A stretch of 43,422 nt of DNA from contig JAJCYQ010000086.1 of assembly GCA_029262835.1 (NCBI GenBank), forward strand, positions 1 to 43,422, written 5' to 3'. The notes beneath the pieces were generated by a model that was not told the origin of the DNA, searched no databases, and saw only the letters and a list, made by a program, of their open reading frames with translations. Positions 7,862-14,729 of this stretch are shown piece after piece (position 1 is the first letter of the stretch; every line of letters begins with the position of its first letter). This DNA is from Bacteroidota bacterium. GTDB taxonomy: Bacteria; Bacteroidota; Rhodothermia; Rhodothermales; UBA10348. Both the position numbers and the translations under genes were made by a program.

Positions 7862-8910
7862 GATGCCTTGGGCACCAGGTGCCCGGTGATTCCGAGGGCG
7901 AAATTGGTCTTTTCGATGGATGTTGCTCCCTCCTTTTCCAATTCTGTCAATGCCCGGATGGCGTCGATGGTTTCGGGGATGACGATGGCCTGATTATCGA
8001 CCATGTAGGCGTAGAACGCCTCGTCGCCCTGCACCGTGAGCATGTCCTCCCAGAGCGCTACCTCGTAGAGGTTGTCGTGCGGGCGGCCCAGGTCGGCCAT
8101 GAGTTCCTTGACCGTGTTGAGTGCCGTGAGGCCGTCCACTATGCGGATAAAAGCGATCCGGGACGAGGTGCGAAAGGCGTCCAGTACTTCGTCGTTCGAG
8201 GCCGTGCGCGTAAGCTGGACGGACCAATAGTGGAGGTGGGCGAGTGTTTCCGGTACCTTTACAGCCATCGTCACCACATCAAGGTCGGGATCGACGGTCT
8301 GGGCATCGGGACCCTGATGGCTGGGGATGTCCGGCTCGGGCACAAGCGTGTTCATGATGCCACCGAGGTGACTCTCCCACGGGTCGGTAGCGCGGCGCAG
8401 AAGCGTACCCCGCGCCCGTTTCAGCAGCCCGGCCCGCTTGAGCGCCGTGAGCGTCCGGACCGTTGAGGTGGTGTTGCAGGAGACGACGCGGGTGGCATCG
8501 CGCCCGAAGGCCGTATCGTAGTTGTTCTCAGCAGTGAACGAGTGGCCCGTGACGGAGTGCTTCTCGCCGCCCTGTACGATGAACTTGATGCCGCGCTCGC
8601 GGTAGCGCTCGACATTCTTAGCGGCCACCTTCTTGGGCGTGCAGTCCACAACGAGGTCGGCCGCGTCGAGGAGGTCTTCCAAGGTGCCTTTCGGGTTGAG
8701 ACCAACCTCCTTCATGGCGCTGACGTGCTCAGCGGTGGTACCGTAGAGCGGGAAGTCCTTCGAGCGTACCACGGCCACACGCCAGTCGGTCGCCACGTCG
8801 GCGACTCCGATGAGGGTCATATCGACCTGCGCCGCCACGGCATCGGCGACGCGCTTTCCAATCACGCCGTAGCCGTTGACGGCTACGCGGATGTTCTGGG
8901 AGTGGATCAT
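7855..8910 (-). CDS. gap: Type II (archaeal-type) glyceraldehyde-3-phosphate dehydrogenase
   Basis: A 351-residue protein of the archaeal GAPDH class: RVAVNGYGVIGKRVADAV (NAD(P)-binding Rossmann start, residues 8-25), DCTPKK near 90, the catalytic Cys145 in VVSCNTTSTVRT, and RRATDPWESHLGGIMNTLVP. It oxidises glyceraldehyde-3-phosphate with phosphate and NAD(P) to 1,3-bisphosphoglycerate. Bacteria normally use the unrelated type I enzyme for glycolysis, so a type II gene in a metal island suggests a special job. It lies 40 bp after an MFS exporter gene. Arsenate resistance can use a GAPDH plus MFS pair (GapDH/ArsJ), but this transporter does not look like ArsJ. Another idea is a metal-tolerant replacement for a copper-sensitive housekeeping GAPDH. 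Both are inferences. Confidence 0.9.
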   Translation of the reverse strand: MIHSQNIRVAVNGYGVIGKRVADAVAAQVDMTLIGVADVATDWRVAVVRSKDFPLYGTTAEHVSAMKEVGLNPKGTLEDLLDAADLVVDCTPKKVAAKNVERYRERGIKFIVQGGEKHSVTGHSFTAENNYDTAFGRDATRVVSCNTTSTVRTLTALKRAGLLKRARGTLLRRATDPWESHLGGIMNTLVPEPDIPSHQGPDAQTVDPDLDVVTMAVKVPETLAHLHYWSVQLTRTASNDEVLDAFRTSSRIAFIRIVDGLTALNTVKELMADLGRPHDNLYEVALWEDMLTVQGDEAFYAYMVDNQAIVIPETIDAIRALTELEKEGATSIEKTNFALGITGHLVPKASP

Positions 8911-8950
8911 GATTATTCCTCTTGTATTGGAGTAAGCTCGGATTGGAACG

Positions 8951-10195
8951 TTATGTGTTGGTGATGGCTGGTGCCCGGACGGAGCTGGACGACAACCTGC
9001 GCCCCACGCCCCAGATTCCAGCGGACAGGAGGAGGGCTATGCCAGCCGTCACCTGAAAAGGAAGGTCGACTTGCCAGCCAAAAAGCAGCCCGCCCAGCAG
9101 TGGTCCGGCAATCTGGCCCAGGCTGCTGAAGGTGTTCTGCAGGCCCAGCCCGGCCCCGGTGTGCGACCCGCTGCGGTTGGCGACGAGTGTGAGCAGGTTT
9201 GGCGTGATGAGGGCCACGCCGAGTGCCAGCAGCCCCACCACCGCCAGCACCGCCGACAAGGAATGGACCCACAGCAGCAGCCCCACCCCTACTCCGAGCA
9301 TACCGAAACCAGTAGCAATCTGGTGCCGCGGGCGCACCCGTCCTGTCAAAAAACCCACCACGCCGCCCTGGAACACCGCCATCACCAGCCCGCAGAGCGC
9401 AAATGCGTATCCAATCTCCGTCATTCCAAAGCGCAACACCTGGTCCGCATAGAGGGCAAAGACGGCTTCGAAGAGCGTGAGCGCGGCCTGGCTGAAGAAC
9501 ACCAGCGCGAGCACGTCCTTCAGGCGCAGCCCGAGGTCGGCCCATTGCACAGATGATCGGACAGCCTCGGGCGTACGGGAGGTTCCCAGCGATTCCGGGA
9601 GCCACACCGTCACGAGCGGGAGTGTAGCCAGGGCCAGCCCTGCAGCCGCAAAAAAAGGAATGGAGAATCCATCAAATACGAGATGACCCGGCGCCGTGCC
9701 CAGATGCCAGTCGTGCCGGGCCAGGAGTCCGCTCAGGACCGGGCCAACGAAAAACCCGAGGCTGAGGGCCGTGCCCATCCACGCCATTCCACGTCCTCGG
9801 GCATTTTCCGGCAGTGTGTCGGCCACGTAGGCGGAGGCCGCCGTCAGTAGCGCCGCCGAAAAGACGCCGGCGACCAGGCGCGCACCGTAGAGTAGCGGCA
9901 GGGACGTACCCAGGCCGAAGATGGCCTGCGTTAGCGCAAAACCGCCCAGCCCGATCACGATCATTGGCTTTCGCCCGTACCGGTCAGACCACAGGCCCCA
10001 AAGTGGTGCCAGTCCCAGTTGCGTCAGCGCGTAGGCACTCGTCAGCGCTCCCACATGGAAGGCGACTGCAGACCGCGAAGCCGCCTCACCGAGCGCCAGC
10101 CGTTCGACGAAGAACGGCAGTACTGGCAGCGTGATGCCAAAGCCGATCATGGCAATGAAGAGGGTAAAGAAGAGCAATAACAGGCGTTTGTTCAT
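8951..10195 (-). CDS. MFS drug/metabolite exporter, TetA-like (DHA1)
   Basis: A 414-residue protein with 12 predicted helices. The MFS motif A is clear in the loop between helices 2 and 3 (GLWSDRYGRKPMIVIG, about residues 67-82). Antiporter motif C appears in helix 5 (LGFFVGPVLSGLL). The start ITLPVLPFFVERL resembles tetracycline and multidrug proton antiporters. The substrate is unknown. It lies between the CDF transporter gene (154 bp upstream) and GAPDH (40 bp downstream), which makes an exported glycolytic intermediate or analogue thinkable; ArsJ-type sequence features were not recognised. Confidence 0.85.
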   Translation of the reverse strand: MNKRLLLLFFTLFIAMIGFGITLPVLPFFVERLALGEAASRSAVAFHVGALTSAYALTQLGLAPLWGLWSDRYGRKPMIVIGLGGFALTQAIFGLGTSLPLLYGARLVAGVFSAALLTAASAYVADTLPENARGRGMAWMGTALSLGFFVGPVLSGLLARHDWHLGTAPGHLVFDGFSIPFFAAAGLALATLPLVTVWLPESLGTSRTPEAVRSSVQWADLGLRLKDVLALVFFSQAALTLFEAVFALYADQVLRFGMTEIGYAFALCGLVMAVFQGGVVGFLTGRVRPRHQIATGFGMLGVGVGLLLWVHSLSAVLAVVGLLALGVALITPNLLTLVANRSGSHTGAGLGLQNTFSSLGQIAGPLLGGLLFGWQVDLPFQVTAGIALLLSAGIWGVGRRLSSSSVRAPAITNT

Positions 10196-10349
10196 GTGGA
10201 GTCGTATGAAGCAATGCGACGGCCGCTGAATACCGACAAAGAAGGCGTCGTGATCGGAGGATACAAAGCGAGCATTCCGGTCGTCATTCGATGAGGCCTA
10301 CCTATCTGCAGCATCCACGCTGAGATCCTCCCTACATGGCTCACTTCCT

Positions 10350-11279
10350 TCAATAGGCAATTTCTTGCGTCGCCTCGCGCTCCAAACACTCGGTTTCGAG
10401 TTGCACCGTGGAGAAATAGACATCAAACTGGTCCACAAGCAGCCGGTAGATTGTGTGCTGGAGCGCTTCGGTCCCCTCATGATTGTCCACCAGCACGTGC
10501 ATTGAGACCACATTCTTGCCGGTGGTAAGGGCCCGAGCATGTACGTGATGAACGTCGCGGACGCCCGGCAGGGCTTCGACAGCAGCCTCCACAGCGGCAA
10601 GATCAAGGTCCTCGGGCACCTTGTCGAGCAAGATGTGCAGTGATTGACGGATGATACCCCAGGAGGCCCACAGCAGGACCACGCCGAAAGCCATGCCCAG
10701 GATCGGGTCGATCGCCAGGAACCCCGTAAAGCGGATTACCAACGCCGCTACAATAATGAGCAGGCTCCCGACGAAAGTTTGCAAGATGTGCCAGAAGGCT
10801 CCCTTCATGTTCAGGTTGTCCTTCTGTCTCCTGTACAACAACCGGATAGCAATCACTTCCGTTATCAAACCACCCACAGCCGCCAGGAGCATCGGCCCGG
10901 TAGGAACATCCACCGGGTTCTGCAGCCGGTTGGCACCCATCCACAGGACAAGTAAGGCCATGATGAGCAGGAAGAGGCCATTGAACAGCGCGCCCACGAT
11001 CTCGGCCCGAATCAGACCGAAGGTGGCTTGCTCCGTTGCTGGGCGAGCGGCGTAGTGTCCGGCGACAAGAGCGACGAGAACGCCGCCAACGGCCGAGAAG
11101 GTGTGGAAAGCGTCCGAGGTGACTGCCACCGAGCCGGTCCACAGCCCGATACCCAGCTCAATGACGAAATAGACGCCAGTGAGCCATCCTGATATTTTCA
11201 GAGCACGGGTGTTGCCGTCCGTAACCGCCGGCATCACGTGCCCGCTGTGGCCTGAAGGCTGCTGCACTTGCTTTTTCAT
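10350..11279 (-). CDS. Cation diffusion facilitator transporter with altered metal site
   Basis: A 309-residue CDF/CzcD-like protein: six helices (about residues 28-230), then a cytoplasmic ferredoxin-like domain (about 235-305, LPGVRDVHHVHARALTTG). The family motifs align well (TFGLIRAEIVGALFNG; DNLNMKGAFWHILQ; LDKVP). The transport site is unusual. In CzcD-type proteins helix 2 has H...D and helix 5 has H...D. Here helix 2 reads DAFHTFSA (His59, Ala63) and helix 5 reads WHILQT (His164, Thr168), so both Asp ligands are replaced while both His remain. A short His-rich N-terminus is present (GHSGHV). It may move a different ion or be non-transporting. It lies in a run of reverse-strand genes, 27 bp after the DUF5676 gene. 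Confidence 0.85.
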   Translation of the reverse strand: MKKQVQQPSGHSGHVMPAVTDGNTRALKISGWLTGVYFVIELGIGLWTGSVAVTSDAFHTFSAVGGVLVALVAGHYAARPATEQATFGLIRAEIVGALFNGLFLLIMALLVLWMGANRLQNPVDVPTGPMLLAAVGGLITEVIAIRLLYRRQKDNLNMKGAFWHILQTFVGSLLIIVAALVIRFTGFLAIDPILGMAFGVVLLWASWGIIRQSLHILLDKVPEDLDLAAVEAAVEALPGVRDVHHVHARALTTGKNVVSMHVLVDNHEGTEALQHTIYRLLVDQFDVYFSTVQLETECLEREATQEIAY

Positions 11280-11306
11280 GGCTGCGTGGTGTTACATGAC
11301 AAGACC

Positions 11307-11576
11307 CTATGCCGTTTTTGGGGTGCCCCAGCGCCGGTAAAGCGCATTGTGGATTGGCGTGAATACGAGCCCGATATATGCGCCCCAGAGGAAGCTCTCG
11401 ATCAGGCCCAGCAGGAAGCTGCTGACACTGATCCACTCGAACGCTGGCAGCACGATTTCCAGGAACTCGTGCATGTGAAGGGTCTCTGGGGTGACCAAGC
11501 CAAAAATCACGCACAGCACGTAGCTGACTGTAGTGAACAGGCTCAGTGCCCATGTGATGAGTTTGGTATTCAGCAT
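11307..11576 (-). CDS. DUF5676-like small membrane protein
   Basis: An 89-residue protein with three hydrophobic stretches (LITWALSLFTTVSYVLCVIFG; EWISVSSFLLGLIESFLWGAY) and the ending LVFTPIHNALYRRWG, which resembles DUF5676 membrane proteins found beside metal exporters. I start at the ATG at 11576; the frame is open to 11660 but the extra residues are hydrophilic and unlike the family. It lies between the 39-residue His-rich protein and the CDF gene with gaps of about 30 bp, so it is likely in the same operon. Function is unknown. Confidence 0.6.
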   Translation of the reverse strand: MLNTKLITWALSLFTTVSYVLCVIFGLVTPETLHMHEFLEIVLPAFEWISVSSFLLGLIESFLWGAYIGLVFTPIHNALYRRWGTPKTA

Positions 11577-11607
11577 TGTGTCCTCTCTTTCATTGTTGGC
11601 AGGTAGA

Positions 11608-11727
11608 TCAAGGTCGGAAGGAATCGCGCGTACCATGTCCTTCATGCCCGCCGTGACCAAACAGGTGTACGGCGATGAAGGCCAGCAGCAGCAGGGCGAA
11701 GAACCAGTTTTCAGTGAGCCATTCCAT
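11608..11727 (-). CDS. 39-residue membrane protein with His-rich tail
   Basis: From the ATG at 11727 the product is one hydrophobic helix (MEWLTENWFFALLLLAFIAV) followed by a tail containing GHGGHEGHG, a likely metal-binding patch. The layout resembles DUF2933-type small proteins of copper and silver clusters. The start overlaps the end of the patatin gene by 17 bp. The longer frame to 11799 would add a hydrophilic basic leader and is less likely. Confidence 0.6.
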   Translation of the reverse strand: MEWLTENWFFALLLLAFIAVHLFGHGGHEGHGTRDSFRP

Positions 11728-12694
11728 TTTGCGTGTCCGTATGGGTTTCGAATGTGTGTACAACAGGAGAGGGGGTTTCGGCTTCGTTCTGCGTCTCACC
11801 GGGCGCGAACGGATCGGCCGTGACGGTACTCAGCAGTAGCCCCAACTCGTCTCGGTGCTGCCGGACCACACCCATGCCGGCCGCGACGCATTCCCGGCGA
11901 GCATCAAAATCCATTGTGTCGATGGGGCGGCGAAATAACGGACGCAGCACCAGGTCGGCCCCTGAGAAACGGGCATCGGCGTGGCGCAGGTGGCAGATCT
12001 CCATGGCGCGCATCAGAGCTTGATACCCGTTGCGAATATCCGTTGATGCCAAATCCTGACCCGGGTCAATCGCGATGATCACTGGGTTGCCGAAGTCTCG
12101 CGCCACATCTACAGGTGCCATGTCGGCGTATGCACCGTCAGCGAGCAAGCGACCGTCTTGCTGCAAGGGTGGCAACACACCGGCCAATGCCGCGCTGGCA
12201 TAGAGCGCATCTGCTGCATTCCCGGTACGCAGCACAAACCGTTGTCCAGTGTATAGATCGGTGGTCGAGACCGCCAGCGGAATTCGCCCTGCTTCCAAGA
12301 GGCGCCCTTGCGTCAGGTTTAGCAGAAGCTGCTTTCCGGCACCGAGAGCACGCACTCCCGGCCCCCACCCGAACACCATGTTTTGAATCACCCTTGCTTT
12401 TCCCATCCAGGTCCGCAACCGTGGTCTAAACCCACCCTTTTGTGTCGGGCGAATTTGGAGGGGCCCGGGGAAAGCGCTGGTGTCCATGTCCAGCACGGCT
12501 TGGTACCAGTCGCTGCGTAGTGCATAGGTCACGCCGACGACTGCTCCCATCGAGACGCCGACGACAGCACTGGGATGATAGCCTTCGGCTTCAAGGGCAC
12601 GCAGCACACCGGCGTGGGCAAAGCCCCGCGCTCCACCCCCGGCCAAAACCAGAGTAAAAGGGCGATGTGCTTGGTTGGCCAAATGTGATGACAT
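11711..12694 (-). CDS. Patatin-like phospholipase
   Basis: About 327 residues from the ATG at 12694 (the frame continues to an ATG at 12751). The patatin signature is complete: GGGARGFAHAGVL (oxyanion-hole glycine loop near the N-terminus), the nucleophile Ser in GVSMG, and the dyad Asp in DGAYADMAPVDVAR. Such enzymes hydrolyse acyl esters of membrane lipids. No signal peptide or obvious membrane helix, so it probably acts on the cytoplasmic side (RssA/YchK type). In this cluster it stands with two methyltransferases and a geranylgeranyl-reductase-like protein, which suggests lipid turnover linked to metal stress; that link is inferred. Confidence 0.85.
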   Translation of the reverse strand: MSSHLANQAHRPFTLVLAGGGARGFAHAGVLRALEAEGYHPSAVVGVSMGAVVGVTYALRSDWYQAVLDMDTSAFPGPLQIRPTQKGGFRPRLRTWMGKARVIQNMVFGWGPGVRALGAGKQLLLNLTQGRLLEAGRIPLAVSTTDLYTGQRFVLRTGNAADALYASAALAGVLPPLQQDGRLLADGAYADMAPVDVARDFGNPVIIAIDPGQDLASTDIRNGYQALMRAMEICHLRHADARFSGADLVLRPLFRRPIDTMDFDARRECVAAGMGVVRQHRDELGLLLSTVTADPFAPGETQNEAETPSPVVHTFETHTDTQNGMAH

Positions 12695-12707
12695 CGTGAT
12701 ATACGGG

Positions 12708-12809
12708 TCAGGCTGGTCTAAAGGATGGGCAATGGCTGTCCATATCCACATACATCCCGATGAAGCACAGCGTCAGAACAAGCGGGAAGAACCGCGGGCT
12801 GATGCTCAT
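12708..12809 (-). CDS. 33-residue ORF ahead of the patatin gene
   Basis: An ATG-initiated 33-codon frame fills the otherwise empty interval between the flavoprotein and patatin genes. The product has a hydrophobic segment (FFPLVLTLCFIGMYV) and two Cys, and ends 13 bp before the preferred patatin start. No homology is recognised. It may be a small membrane protein like the others in this island, or chance. Confidence 0.3.
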   Translation of the reverse strand: MSISPRFFPLVLTLCFIGMYVDMDSHCPSFRPA

Positions 12810-12890
12810 ATTCCCAGGATGAATGAGACAATGTTATCGCAATCCGTTGGCTTGTCGGAATCAGGGTCAGATCTTCAATATGCTCAATGA

Positions 12891-14069
12891 TCAAGATGCG
12901 GGCCTCACCGAATAGTCCTCAATGCATTCGTCCATATCAGCTGCGTCCTCGAGCCGGGCGTGCTCGCACCAGAGACACTGACAGTGCTCTCCATGACATG
13001 CAGGCTCCACAAGCATCGGGTGGTCCCCTTGCCGGGCAATTTCGTGGATTAGCGACTTCGTGCCAGAAGACTGGTATTGCCGCCTCAGGATTGCCATTGC
13101 ATTGCGGCCTGCCGATTGCCGCAGCGCCCACGCATAACCTGCCTGTCCCAGCTGCCGGAATATGACGCGGTTGGCCAGTGACACCTCCTGCACGGGTACG
13201 ATAAATCGCCGGCAAAGCGCATCGTAGTCCTCGTTCATGGCAATGGCCCGAGCAGCGAGCACGCCCGAGAGTAGAGCATAGCGTAGTCCGAAGCCCCAGA
13301 GTGCGTCTTGAAAGCCGGCGCGCTCACCCACGAACGAGAATCGCTTGCCGCGCGTCCAAGGTGGGGACATGCTGAAGTTCACATACCCCTGTACGTAACG
13401 GGGTGAACGAACATCAATGCCCAGTTCGTCGCGTACCGCAATAAGCGCCTGGGCAAGGCGTGTGTGCATGAGTTCCGCCCCGTCGAAGCACCAACTGGAG
13501 AGTGTGGCACGGCCATCGCGGATGAGCAATGAGGTATGTCCTCCGGGGGCCAGGCGGTCGTCAAGGAAGCCAACAAAAGCATCGGGATCCGAGGTCTCGA
13601 AGACCACCTGCGTCACATGTGCGTCTGCGGTGCGAGCACCTGTCGCTACGATGACGTGTTCGGCGTCGGAGTGCTCGACATGCTCGCCGAAGCGGATTGT
13701 GGCACCCGCCGCCAGGGCTTGCTCCTTCAGACCTCGGTCGAAGGCCCCTGGACTGCGTCCACGATCGACCTGGTAGAACAGTGGACGTGTCGCCGAAATC
13801 TCGTGCGCGTGGCGATTGGGATCGTAAAATGTTCCAACGGAGACGGGGTCGCAGCGGAAGTTGACGAGCATTCCAAGCGAGGCAAAAATCGCCTTTGCGT
13901 CTTCTTCTGTTGACCAATTTTCCAGGCACTGTAGTGTACCGTCAACGTGAACACCTACATCGTCGGCCTGCTCGAAGACTACGGGCTTTAGCCCTACACG
14001 AGCCAAATATATCGCTGCTGCCAATCCCGCCGGCCCGGCTCCTATAATATGGACGAGTGATTTCGTCAT
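12891..14069 (-). CDS. FAD-dependent oxidoreductase, geranylgeranyl-reductase-like
   Basis: About 392 residues from the ATG at 14069. The N-terminus holds the FAD-binding Rossmann motif HIIGAGPAGLAAAIYLAR with an acidic residue (VFEQA) at the end of strand 2. The middle has the ATG motif (VIVATGAR), and WGFGLRYALLSGVLAARAI is the second FAD-contact region of the GGR/squalene-epoxidase-like group. Such enzymes reduce isoprenoid chains of lipids or quinones. An odd C-terminal tail contains CHGEHCQCLWCEHARL, four Cys and two or three His that could bind a metal ion. The start overlaps the stop of the upstream methyltransferase gene in an ATGA, so the two are coupled. The substrate is unknown. 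Confidence 0.75.
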   Translation of the reverse strand: MTKSLVHIIGAGPAGLAAAIYLARVGLKPVVFEQADDVGVHVDGTLQCLENWSTEEDAKAIFASLGMLVNFRCDPVSVGTFYDPNRHAHEISATRPLFYQVDRGRSPGAFDRGLKEQALAAGATIRFGEHVEHSDAEHVIVATGARTADAHVTQVVFETSDPDAFVGFLDDRLAPGGHTSLLIRDGRATLSSWCFDGAELMHTRLAQALIAVRDELGIDVRSPRYVQGYVNFSMSPPWTRGKRFSFVGERAGFQDALWGFGLRYALLSGVLAARAIAMNEDYDALCRRFIVPVQEVSLANRVIFRQLGQAGYAWALRQSAGRNAMAILRRQYQSSGTKSLIHEIARQGDHPMLVEPACHGEHCQCLWCEHARLEDAADMDECIEDYSVRPAS

Positions 14070-14713
14070 GCTGCTTCTCCCCTGGCGACGTAGACGAATC
14101 CCATGAAGTGCTCTCGCATCTCGGAAGCCGAGAAATACCGCGCAACGGACTCCCACGGGTGTCGCTCAGCCAGGTCGAGCGTTACTCCGAACGGTTTGGT
14201 GATGAGCAACATCAGCTTGAGAAGCCACTCAGGCGTGTTCTCAGGCTTCCTGAAATCCAGAATGACGAACCTGCCTCCCTGAGACAGAGCATTCGATCCT
14301 CGCCGAATAACAGCATCGTAATCCGGGAGGAGTGTAAGTGCGAACGTGGACAACACGCCATCGACCCGCTGCGGGAATTCGTAGAGTGACGCATCTGCGC
14401 AGACGAGTTCTACGTTCGACCATCCATTGCGGAGTACCCGGCCCTGCGCTGCCTTCAGCATTTGATCTGTCAGGTCCACTCCAACGATGCGCCCCGTTGG
14501 ACCGATAGCCTCTTGCAGGTACGAGAAATTAAGCCCTGTACCGCAGCCCAACTCTACTACCGTTTCTCCCGGCTGAAGCCTGAGGGCGGCAACGGCTTTC
14601 TTCCTGTAGGCAGCTTCGCGGAAGCCGATGAGATAGTACAGATTGGCCGACACGTCGTACCACCCGGCACGTCGCCGATAGATTTCAATGACTTCCTGCT
14701 TGGAAAACGCCAT
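14066..14713 (-). CDS. Class I SAM-dependent methyltransferase
   Basis: A 215-residue protein with the standard class I fold. Motif I is VVELGCGTGLNFSYL (about residues 52-66), the acidic loop VGVDLTDQML (about 78-87), motif II/III VELVCADAS, and GGRFVILDFRKPE later. The start YRRRAGWYDVSANLYYLIGF resembles UbiE/PhcA-type enzymes acting on lipids or quinones. It is translationally coupled to the geranylgeranyl-reductase-like gene (ATGA), so the two probably act on one lipid-like molecule. It follows the copper ATPase gene by 16 bp. Confidence 0.85.
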   Translation of the reverse strand: MAFSKQEVIEIYRRRAGWYDVSANLYYLIGFREAAYRKKAVAALRLQPGETVVELGCGTGLNFSYLQEAIGPTGRIVGVDLTDQMLKAAQGRVLRNGWSNVELVCADASLYEFPQRVDGVLSTFALTLLPDYDAVIRRGSNALSQGGRFVILDFRKPENTPEWLLKLMLLITKPFGVTLDLAERHPWESVARYFSASEMREHFMGFVYVARGEAA

Positions 14714-14729
14714 GGCGACTGTCGGGTTA

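Noticed and set aside
8951-10195. Reading the MFS gene as arsJ because of the neighbouring GAPDH
   Set aside because: The protein has TetA-like DHA1 motifs and does not resemble the ArsJ N-terminus as I know it; no arsenic genes are nearby.
10192-10293. A 31-codon ORF ending in ATGA overlap with the MFS start, possible leader peptide
   Set aside because: The sequence has no hydrophobic or repeated-residue pattern and no hairpin or attenuator-like structure; overlap alone is weak evidence.
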